The notes under the pieces were generated by a model, which saw only the letters and a list, made by a program, of their open reading frames with translations, was not told the DNA's origin and did no database searches. Below are positions 49,775-58,400 of a stretch of DNA of 64,000 bases, piece after piece. Position 1 is the stretch's first letter. Each line of letters starts with the position of its first letter. Both the position numbers and the translations under genes were made by a program. Source of the DNA: Chloropicon primus (Eukaryota; Chlorophyta; Chloropicophyceae; Chloropicales; Chloropicaceae); assembly GCA_023205875.1 (NCBI GenBank), contig CP060755.1:1302001-1366000 (forward strand), read 5' to 3'.

Positions 49775-50743
49775 TTAGTCTCCGCTGGCGACGGCCCCCT
49801 CCTGCAGGTCCTTGATCCTCGACCTCGTCTTTGGCTTCCTCTTGTCCGGCGCGGGCCAGAACTCGTCGGGGGACCGCAAGCTGATGCTCACGATCGTGGC
49901 CAAGCTCCTGTGCTCCCTGCCGTACTCCACCTTCTCGTTCCTCCAGTAGTGCAGGGGCTTCACCTTCCTCCTCGTGCTCCTCCTCAGCCCGGTCTCCTCG
50001 TGCGTCTTGAGCCCGTGCGGGGCGAGGCTCTTCCTGTTCTTCAAGTGCTTCTTCAGCCTCTGGTGGGGAGACCGCAGGGGCTTCTTCGCGGCCGACGCGA
50101 GGGGCTCTTGCGACGGGCCCTGCGCGGCCTCCGCGAATTGGCCCTCCACCACGTCCTCCTCGAACCCCTCCCCGGTCATCGGCACGGGGCTCCCGAAGGC
50201 GTCGCCCGCAAAGCCGGCGTCGGGGCTTGAGCAGTAGTCCTCCCCCCCAAAGTCGTCGCCGTTTTCGTCGACGTCCATCGGGGCCGCGTAGGGTACGATC
50301 TCCATGGAGACGCCCGGCGCAAGCACCGCCCCGGCTCCCACCGGGCTCACGACCTTGGGGCTCAGCTCCTGGGCCTCGAGGGGGAAGAGCCTGAGGGTGG
50401 TGGACCGGCCGGTCCCGGACTTCCTGTTCAGGACGCGCGTACGCCTCTTGGTCTGAAAGACGTGGGACGGCCTCTGCGTCGCGGCTCGCTCCGACACGCC
50501 GACCTCCTCCACGCAGCTCGTGCTCGCCCCGGCGTGCTCCGCCTCGGTCGTCTCGGTCGCCTCCACTCGAAGGAGCGACCCCTCGAGGGCGAACGCCCTC
50601 CTGTTCGTGACGCGGCCGCTCCCCGGCCTCCTGCTCAGCCTCGTCCGCCGAACCAGCGCGTGGCTGGCCTGCTGGCTCGCTCCGACTCCGCCGTACCCCA
50701 GGCACAGCGTCGAGGAGGCACCACCCACGTTGCTCCTCATCAT
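49775..50743 (-). CDS. CENPC: CENP-C homologue, inner kinetochore protein
   Basis: The first ATG (50743) opens a 322-residue protein in one exon; codons farther upstream are Asn/Asp repeats from GTT/GTC DNA and lack an ATG. The protein is mostly disordered and basic until residues about 263-305, where the CENP-C motif appears: GLRRSTRRKVKPLHYWRNE followed by VEYGREHRSLATIVSI. The plant form reads RRSTRIKxRPLEYWxGERxxYGR, nearly the same. The motif binds the acidic patch and C-terminal tail of the centromeric CENP-A nucleosome. The chain ends about 30 residues after the motif, so no cupin dimerisation domain is present, as also in land plants. It is much shorter than animal or land-plant CENP-C. 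The motif match is strong; the rest is not recognisable. Confidence 0.85.
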   Translation of the reverse strand: MMRSNVGGASSTLCLGYGGVGASQQASHALVRRTRLSRRPGSGRVTNRRAFALEGSLLRVEATETTEAEHAGASTSCVEEVGVSERAATQRPSHVFQTKRRTRVLNRKSGTGRSTTLRLFPLEAQELSPKVVSPVGAGAVLAPGVSMEIVPYAAPMDVDENGDDFGGEDYCSSPDAGFAGDAFGSPVPMTGEGFEEDVVEGQFAEAAQGPSQEPLASAAKKPLRSPHQRLKKHLKNRKSLAPHGLKTHEETGLRRSTRRKVKPLHYWRNEKVEYGREHRSLATIVSISLRSPDEFWPAPDKRKPKTRSRIKDLQEGAVASGD

Positions 50744-51462
50744 GGTGTTCGCGTTCACGTTGTCGTTGTCGTCGTTGTCGTTGTTGTTGTTGACGGTGCC
50801 CTCGCCCTCGTCGCGCGGCGTGGTGCGGTGTTTCTGCTTCCCTCTCGACCGCACAAACACAAACCAAGCCTCCCGCTTGGTTTCCTTCTCGCGCTTGCGT
50901 GAGTCCCGCTCCACAGACGACCAGACCCCTCCGCTTCCTCCTCTCCTGGCTGTCAACGGTCAATTTGGACAATTCACGACGTCCTCTTCTAATGTAAAGT
51001 CTTTTCCAATGTGGATTTCCCGCTTTTTGCTTCGAGCTCAAAAAGCACTCGAAAACAAAACTCAAAAAGGCGATAATGTTGTACAGGAGGCGATAAAGTT
51101 GTACACGTGCGCCGCGAGAGCGGAGGAGGGAAGAGAACAAGGGAGTGTGCGTGAGGTTTGAGCGGTGGGGGGAGGAGGAGGGGACGAAGGTCGCACGGTG
51201 CGTGACGCGAGCTTTCGATTGAGGCCTCGGTCGAGGATTTTGGCCGAGATTCGGCCCCGGGGGAGGCGTTCGAACCCTTCGAAGAGAAGGGACGAGGAGG
51301 AGCGGGCCTGGCCTGCATAGTTTTTGTGGGGTAGTGGTCCTCTCCCCCCTTGGAATGGGAGCGGCGTGAAGCCGGTGGTCGACTGTGTAGCGTCCCGAGA
51401 GCGAGCGAGCTTGTGGGCCTAGTGCCGCGGAGTCCAGGAGCGCGGGGGGCGGGTGTGTTCAG
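50744..51462. other. divergent intergenic region between CENP-C and the GH31 gene
   Basis: About 720 bases. Near CENP-C is a GTT/GTC triplet repeat (about 50757-50795). A 20-base-period direct repeat lies at 51068-51105. A short inverted repeat (ggccgagattcggcc) lies near 51243. No gene is seen. Confidence 0.5.
51068..51105. repeat. two-copy 18-base direct repeat in the CENP-C/GH31 promoter region
   Basis: aggcgataatgttgtaca at 51068-51085 recurs at 51088-51105 with one change (t to a at the tenth base). The period is 20 bases. The AT-rich words stand out in a GC-rich spacer. Confidence 0.8.
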
Positions 51463-53961
51463 ATGGAGCGCCTGAGCGGGGCGCGACGGGCGTGCGAGGG
51501 GAGGCGCTCGGGGTCGAGGGAGAGCGGTGCGGCGGGGGCGAGGGAGAAGAAGAGGGTTTGCTCGAGGAGGAGCGCTCCGGGGTCGAGGAGGAGGAGTCCG
51601 GGGGCGTCGAAGGCGTCGAGTCCCTACGCGGACGACCAGCAGCCGGCGAGCTCGACGCGGGCCGTCTTCTCGGCGATCGCCTCCGCGGGCGAGGGCCTGG
51701 GCGCGGTGGAGGCGAGGGACCGGGTCAGCGGGACCGGGAACCGGGAGTCGCTGCGGGTTCGCTACGTGCCCGACGAGGAGAACTCTTGGATCGAGGTGAG
51801 CAGCGAGGCGACCCGGCTGAGGGTCAAGAACGACGGGCGCTTCGAGCTGTGGGGGAAGTGCGAGAGGAACAGGGAGGTCCTGTGCTGCAGCGGCGTCGTC
51901 ACCCTCCCCGGGGAAGTCGCGGGGAGGGTGGAGCTCACCTACTCTTTCGCGGACCTCAAGGCCGCCGGCGGTTCCCCACACACCGTGGTCGTCAGGTGGG
52001 CCGACTACGTGACCCTGGTCATCCACCCCCCCGGGACCGGCCACGGCCCGCACGGGGACTGGAGCAAGGGCCTGACCCGGGGCTTCATCCTGGAGAAGTA
52101 CATCAGCACGGACCACGCGGAGATGACGGAGATCAAGATCGACGTGGACTCTGCGGGCCACTGGTTCGGAGGTGCCCACTTCATGAACCAGCTGTGGCCC
52201 CTGAACAAGGTCAGCTGGGAGACGGGGCCCTTTTACCCCTTCGACCACGGCCCCACGGGGCTCAACACCTTGGTGGCCCCGCAGTTCGTGACGAGCAGCG
52301 GGTTGCTCGTGATGGTCGACCCGGACACCCCGTTCCTTCACATCGGCATGAACGGCCCGGAGGAGTACCACAACGGGAAGAGCAGGCCGCTCAGGAAGTG
52401 GGGGACGGGCGTGCAGAACGCCACGAACCCCATCTTACCGGAGCAGGCGGGGGCGTGCAAGAAGGTCGCCAAGTGCGACGGAGTTCTTCGGATCCAGTCC
52501 AGGAAGAACTTTGTGGACGACAAGGTCAGTCACACGTGGAGCAACTGGGCTCCCGTGGCGTGGCCCCACAGCGAGGGAGGCAGCACGAGCGAGGGCGGGG
52601 AGGGCCCCAAGGAAAGGAACTACCTCAAGATCTCCTTGGCGCTGTGCGCCTTCTCCAACGTCCGCGAGTCGTCCATGGCGAGCCTGAAGACGCTGCCGAG
52701 GCCAAAGGTGACCCCGAACTTGCACGTGCTGCAGGACCCGATTTGGACGACGTGGGCGAAGTACAAGCAGTGGGTGACCGAGGGGAAGGTCCTCACGTAC
52801 GCCAAAGAGATCAAGGACAGCGGCCTCGACTACTCCGTGATGGAGATAGACGACAGGTGGCAGATCAGTTACGGGGACCTGGACTTCGACCCAGGAAAGT
52901 TTCCGGACCCCAAGGGCATGGTCGAGCAGCTGCACGAGATGGGCTTCAAGGTCACCTTGTGGGTGATGCCCTTCGTCGAAAAGAGGTCAGCGGCCTTCAA
53001 GGAGGGGAGGGAGAAGGGCTACTTCGTCAAGAGGGTGACCTCTGCGTGCCACCCCTACGAGGAGCAGCCGGGCTTCTTCAAGTGGTGGAACCTCCCCTCG
53101 GTGGTTGCCTTGGACGTCACCAACCCCGAGGCCGTTGACTGGTACGTGTCAAGGCTCCGCCGCTTGCAGGACCTTTACGGGATCGACGGCTTCAAGTTCG
53201 ATGGGGGCGAGCCCTGCTTCTTGCCCAAGAACCCCATCACGAGCAAGGCCCTGAGCTACCCCTCGGAGTACACCCACCTGTGGGTGAAGGAGGTCGCGGG
53301 GAAGTTCCAGGGAGGCGTCTGCGAGGTCCGGACGGGCCACAAGACACAGGACGTGGGCATCATGACGAGAATCGGGGACAGGTTCTCCACCTGGGACTTC
53401 AAGAACGGCCTCCAGTCCATCATTCCGACCGTGCTCACCTCCGGCCTGCTGGGGTACCCCTTTGCCCTGCCCGACATCATCGGGGGCAACGCTTACTTCG
53501 GGAGGAAGCCGGACACGGAGCTGTTCGTCAGGTGGACGCAGGTGAACGCCCTCATGCCGGCCATGCAGTTCTCCATCGCTCCCTGGCACATCGGCAAGGA
53601 GGCCCAGGACCTCGTCTCCCAGGCCATGAAGCTGCGAAAGAAGTTCGTGGGGGACATCATAGGCTTGGCCGGGGAGACCTCCGAGCTGCTCAAGCCGATC
53701 GTCCGCCCGATGTGGTGGCTCGACCCCGGGGACGAGGCGACCTACGAGATCTCAGACCAGTTCGCCCTGGGCGATGACATCGTCGTGGCCCCCGTGGTCG
53801 TCAAGGGCCAGCGGAAGCGAGACGTCTACCTCACCGCCGGGGTCTGGGAGGACCTGGACAAGCCCGGGGAGCGCATCCAGGGGGGGCAGTGGCTCCTCAA
53901 CCTCGACGCGCCACTGGCCAAGCTGCCCTGTTTCCGCAGGATTCATCAAGAGGAAGCGTAG
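51463..53961 (+). CDS. MYORG-like GH31 family glycosidase
   Basis: Glycoside hydrolase family 31 protein of 832 residues in one exon. The first 55 residues are Arg/Ser/Gly-rich, possibly a transit peptide or just disordered; no clear secretory signal or membrane anchor is seen, unlike animal MYORG, which is membrane-anchored. A beta-sandwich N-domain (about 80-390) precedes the catalytic barrel: VMEIDDRWQISYGDLDFD, KVTLWVMPFVE, then the nucleophile motif GIDGFKFDGGEP (about 590), and the acid/base region MTRIGDRFSTWD (about 640). The C-terminal sheet has ALGDDIVVAPVVVKGQRKRD. This layout matches the MYORG/SITS-like GH31 group; MYORG is an alpha-galactosidase. Substrate in this alga is unknown. 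Confidence 0.9.
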   Translation: MERLSGARRACEGRRSGSRESGAAGAREKKRVCSRRSAPGSRRRSPGASKASSPYADDQQPASSTRAVFSAIASAGEGLGAVEARDRVSGTGNRESLRVRYVPDEENSWIEVSSEATRLRVKNDGRFELWGKCERNREVLCCSGVVTLPGEVAGRVELTYSFADLKAAGGSPHTVVVRWADYVTLVIHPPGTGHGPHGDWSKGLTRGFILEKYISTDHAEMTEIKIDVDSAGHWFGGAHFMNQLWPLNKVSWETGPFYPFDHGPTGLNTLVAPQFVTSSGLLVMVDPDTPFLHIGMNGPEEYHNGKSRPLRKWGTGVQNATNPILPEQAGACKKVAKCDGVLRIQSRKNFVDDKVSHTWSNWAPVAWPHSEGGSTSEGGEGPKERNYLKISLALCAFSNVRESSMASLKTLPRPKVTPNLHVLQDPIWTTWAKYKQWVTEGKVLTYAKEIKDSGLDYSVMEIDDRWQISYGDLDFDPGKFPDPKGMVEQLHEMGFKVTLWVMPFVEKRSAAFKEGREKGYFVKRVTSACHPYEEQPGFFKWWNLPSVVALDVTNPEAVDWYVSRLRRLQDLYGIDGFKFDGGEPCFLPKNPITSKALSYPSEYTHLWVKEVAGKFQGGVCEVRTGHKTQDVGIMTRIGDRFSTWDFKNGLQSIIPTVLTSGLLGYPFALPDIIGGNAYFGRKPDTELFVRWTQVNALMPAMQFSIAPWHIGKEAQDLVSQAMKLRKKFVGDIIGLAGETSELLKPIVRPMWWLDPGDEATYEISDQFALGDDIVVAPVVVKGQRKRDVYLTAGVWEDLDKPGERIQGGQWLLNLDAPLAKLPCFRRIHQEEA

Positions 53962-53979
53962 AGTTTGTATGTACGTACT

Positions 53980-53984
53980 TGTAA
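53980..53984 (+). terminator. candidate TGTAA polyadenylation signal of the GH31 gene
   Basis: TGTAA lies 18 bases after the GH31 stop codon. Confidence 0.5.
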
Positions 53985-54158
53985 CATAAGTAAAACGCGC
54001 AGCAGCACAGCGAGGCCAGCAAAATAAAATCAAGAATAACAATAATCCAACCAATAATAACTCCCCCAAAGGAGTTATACACAATTGCAGGCCAGAGCGG
54101 TGCCTGACATTTCCCTCCAGCTCCATGCTCAATTTTGAAGATCGCCGCCGATGACTCT

Positions 54159-54184
54159 CCTAAAACCTAAACTTAACCCTAACC
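54159..54184. promoter_or_regulatory. telo-box-like element upstream of Rab7
   Basis: A 26-base patch contains CCTAAAA, CCTAAAC and TTAACCCTAACC, that is, degenerate plant-type telomeric units on one strand. It lies about 170 bases upstream of the Rab7 ATG. In plants such telo-boxes occur in promoters of growth-related genes. A chance or interstitial telomeric origin is also possible. Confidence 0.35.
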
Positions 54185-54350
54185 AAAAATAGAAAGAAAG
54201 AGAGCTGACGCAACAAAGAAGAGAGAGAGAGAGAGCTGACGGGGTGCAAACCGAGCGACATCGCGCACGACACACAGACACAAAGACAAGAGAGTGGGAG
54301 AGGAGGACCAGAAAGACCTATTGAGTGACTGAGTCGACTTCCTGGGAGCC

Positions 54351-55317
54351 ATGGCAGCACCTCGTAAGCGTACCTTGTTGAAAGTGATTATTTTGGGAGA
54401 CTCCGGGTAAGTTCGAAGCACTTGTCCTTCTTGCGTTCGTTCGTGCGTGCGTCCGTGCGTTTGTGGGCGGGGTCTCGGTTCTCGACCCGGGCGCTCGCTT
54501 TCCAGGCGAAGGGGATCGTCCACTCGGAGGGTCGTGGGGTCGTTCGTGCGTGCGACGGGATCTGTCCCGAGGGCGAGCGAGAGAGAGAGACAGAGAGAGA
54601 GAGACAGAGAGAGAGACCCACAGGCACCCAAACGGAACAGACGGCCAGAGCAGACGAAATAAACTAGTGTCGCGAGTGCGTGACTGACCCCTCCGCCGAT
54701 TCTTCTCCTCCAACTCCTGCGTTTCAACCTTACGCACGACCATCATCAGTGTCGGGAAGACTTCTTTGATGCATCAGTATGTGAGCAAGAAGTTCTCGAA
54801 CCAGTACAAGGCCACCATCGGAGCCGACTTCCTGACCAAGGAGGTTCAAGTGGAGGACCGCTTGGTCACTATGCAGATTTGGGATACTGCAGGGCAGGAG
54901 CGCTTCCAGAGCCTAGGCGTGGCCTTCTACAGGGGGGCAGACTGCTGCGTGCTGGTGTACGACGTGAACACGGCGAAGACGTTCGAGAACCTGGACAACT
55001 GGAGGGACGAGTTTCTGATACAGGCGAGTCCAAAGGACCCTGATAACTTCCCATTTGTTGTCTTGGGTAACAAGGTGGACGTGGACGGCGGAAGCAGCAG
55101 GGTCGTGTCGAAGAAGAAGGCAACCACCTGGTGCGCTTCCAAGGGAGACGTGCCATACTTTGAGACTTCGGCCAAGGAGGACATCAACATTGATGCCGCG
55201 TTCCAGTGCATCGCGAAGAACGCGCTGAAGAACGAGGTAGAAGAGGAGATTTACATTCCGGACACCATCGACGTCAACGCGAAGGCCAACGTGAGCAAGT
55301 CTTCCGGCTGCTGCTAG
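54351..55317 (+). CDS. RAB7: Rab7 small GTPase
   Basis: Late endosome/vacuole GTPase of 207 residues, the usual Rab7 length. Exons are 54351-54406 and 54750-55317. The 343-base intron (GTAAGT donor, ATCAG acceptor) splits the P-loop: GDSG joins [15 protein letters not shown]. Other motifs are [11 protein letters not shown] (switch I), [20 protein letters not shown] (switch II), GNKVDVD and ETSAKED. The protein ends SSGCC, a CC motif for geranylgeranylation. FLTKEV and the [18 protein letters not shown] stretch separate Rab7 from other Rabs. It converges on ATM with about 108 bases between stops. Very secure. Confidence 0.97.
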
Positions 55318-55425
55318 GATATTTTTTTGCCAAACTTAAGATATACTTTCAAATGCTATTTTACCTGTACTTTCTTTACATTGCCTTGCCTTGTCCCCGC
55401 CAGGACGGAGAAGAAACGTAACGAC

Positions 55426-58400
55426 TCACAACCACTGGAACACGAGCGAAAAAGAGAACAACAAGGAAAAGGTCAGGAAATTATTTCAGACTACGACGAC
55501 GGCGGTGGCGGTGGCGGATGCACACTTACCGGTCCCCAGCCGCAATACAGCAAGCTGAGATTCTCTGGATCCTGGGCCTCTCGAAGAAGGTGCTGGACCT
55601 GGCCCTGAACGCTCTTCCTCTCCCCGTATTCGAGACCCTCGAGCTTCTCCTTGACTTTCATGATGGCCCTCTCCGCATCGGCGTTGCTGATGTTGCTGTC
55701 CTTGGAGGTGAACTCGAGCCCGCTGGAAAGGTTCTGCAAGTTCCCAAAGTCGTCGCTCTCGTCCATTTGGGCGAGCAGGTTCTTTACGGGCGAAAGCGCC
55801 CATTTGTACAGCGGGTCGTGGATGAACACCCCAACAATCGTCAAAATCAGATCTTTGTTTGCCCTCAAGACATCCATGACCTCCTCACTGCACCTTCGCA
55901 TCGTCCCTTCCACTCCAGAAACACCCATGCCGTCCACAACGTCCCTTGTGAGCCGGAAGGGAACCGTCTCGGGAATCTTCAAGACCCGGCCCTGCTCGAA
56001 GGCTATTCCGAGATCGATATGGATCACCTCTGCCGTGGTCGCATGAATGAGAATGTTGGAGGGGTGCCTGTCCCCCAGGCCAACTACGTACCCAACCATC
56101 GAGCTCGCAGCAATAGATCTTGTGTACGCAAGCCTCCTCTGGAACCACTCCGAGGTGTTTGGAAAGTGCTCCAAGAAAAAGTGGTGCATGACTGGCTGGA
56201 AGTTTTTGCAGATTCTCCCAAAGGTCTCTCTCTTCGCTGCAGGCCTTGAGTTCTGCTCCTTGTACAAGTAGCGGAGGCACTGGTTGTAAGTCCAATCCTG
56301 AGGTCGGAGCCTTCTGTGTGCCCCACTGCTTTTGCCTGACTCTCCAACCAGGTACTTCATCAGCGGGATAGAGTCCTGCACCCATTCCACGAGTCCAGCC
56401 GCGGGAGTCAGGGGGACGACATTGTATGTTTGAAGGCCAAGTTGTCTCTTCCGTGTCTTCGCGCACGCGCTCAGCAAGTGGTTCACCAGGTTAAAGAGCT
56501 GCTGCATAACAGCGTCCTGGCGCAAGTCGTCATTGCCAGACTTCGCGAGCTGCATGTGTTTCTTGCCATTGGAGTCTATCGCAGTGACAAGCTTTGGAGC
56601 GTTTATCCCTCCGACCAATTTTAGCTCAGGCTGAAAGCACGAGAAACATGCGAAATGCCCTGCCTGGTATTGGCAAGTCTCGTCCACATCAACCTTTGAG
56701 GTCAATATCGGAACATGCTCCAGATCCCTCAACTCTTTGACTGACCTGGGCATGTTGGGCACTACCGCCTCATCCTCGTTCTTGCTCACCGGAAGAACAG
56801 CAAGCTGGATGTAGGAGTCAACCATTCTCACGTACTGGTCAATCAGCTGTGAATTCTTTTTCCTCACTCTTTGCAGTATTGCCTTTGCGGCGAGCACCTT
56901 GGTCGTGTCCACAGCATAACCAGCATTGCTTTTACTGTCTCTTTCCGTGCCATCCTTTCCCCGCCCCGCGTTGCAGAAGGCAAACATGTGCGGCAGCGTG
57001 TGGTGGGGGTGATCAAAGCACATCTTCGTCAAAAGCTTGCTCACTAAAGACTCGAAAGAAACGGTTCCCCTCTTGCTTGGGCCAAGGCGTGACCCGATCT
57101 GATACATCAGGCACAGGAATTTGTGCGTAGGAACCTTATCGATGAGCTTCTCCATAGCGTATTGTATTTCGTCGCTATTTTCAAACCAAAGCTGACAGAT
57201 TCTGAAGACAACTTCATTGTCGTGGAGATTGGCCGTCACAAGCGTGGACTCGTAGTAGGACACACTCTGAGAAAGAAAAGAGTGCTTGTTTGTATCCATT
57301 GTCATAGCCACTTTCTGGTCCTCTTCATGGAAACGCGTCGCCATCGCTTTGTAGTGCAAAAACTCCTTGTCCGCCGAGGATCGCCCTGAGCCCTTCTTCT
57401 TGGTCGCTAGCAGCTCCAGCTGTTTATCGGTGTAAGCCAAAAGTCTCTGCCTTGCCTGCCACTGCGGCGAAGTCTGTTCTTTTAGGATTGCCCTGTACTG
57501 CCTGTCGCAGAACTGGGCCAAATTGAAGTAGGCGTTACAGAGCATGACACTCAAATCTTGTTGTTTCTCTTGAAGGTCATCATTCACACCGTCCATCGCG
57601 CGGATGCCCATCTGTGCGTTGGTACAAGCCGCGCTCAAGATCTTGCAAATTTCAGAGGGGCTTTCAGAACTAGACGAGGCCAGCCACTTACCCAGGAGGG
57701 AGCACGTGGTGGAGAATTGGATGTGCCTTACCATCCACTCCCTCTTGTCTCGGCCGTTCTTGAACTCCAGCGCATCGTACAGCTTTTTGCATTCGCTGAG
57801 AGCAATTCTCTCCAAGTCCTGGTCCCAAAGGTTCCTTAACTCCTCGAGCTTGACCTCGACCTCAAACTCGCTGTCTAATTTACATACTCTACACATCTGC
57901 TTCACGACGCCCATATTCGAAGTGCTTTGGGTAAGGTCGTTCGCCATTCTTGAAACCTGTGCTTCGTGCAAGCACGCTTTTTGGAGTCCTAATTTACATT
58001 CTAAAGCCGTGAGCACTGATGTGTACAGCTTGAAAAGTGGTTTCAGCAAAGCGTAATTGTCCACGAAGCTGCTCTGCTGGTAGCCTCCAAATTTGTTGCC
58101 CTTCAAAAAAGTTCCACCTTTGAAGTGATGCAAGCCTGCGTCACCCAGACTTGATACTTCCCCGGAGGAAGCAATCGCGTCAAATGACTTTGACAACAGA
58201 TTGACCATCTGCAGGGCAATGACTGATTGGTTTGCAGCCATTGTTGACTCAGACCCGTTCACGCGGAGACTGCTTATGATTGACTTGTACAGCAGGCTTT
58301 TGGAGGTCTGAAAGAAATCAGTGTCCTTCGCCTTCAGAGCATACACACAGTTGTAAATACTCTGGTTGAGTTCTGGACTCTCTGCCACGCTCAAATCCAT

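Larger units (their letters stand above)
53962..54350. other. spacer between the GH31 gene and Rab7
   Basis: This 389-base spacer holds the TGTAA signal of GH31 at 53980-53984, an AT-rich stretch around 54000-54070, a telomere-repeat-like patch at 54159-54184 and a GA tract at 54221-54235. No gene is seen. Confidence 0.5.

Noticed and set aside
49533-51140. Long minus-strand frame overlapping CENP-C in another frame
   Set aside because: Repetitive Arg/Glu/Gly composition; the alternative frame carries the CENP-C motif and is the real one.
51240-51285. Possible tRNA or hairpin RNA around GGCCGAGATTCGGCC and a TTCGAA word
   Set aside because: Only a short inverted repeat is present; no tRNA arms can be drawn.
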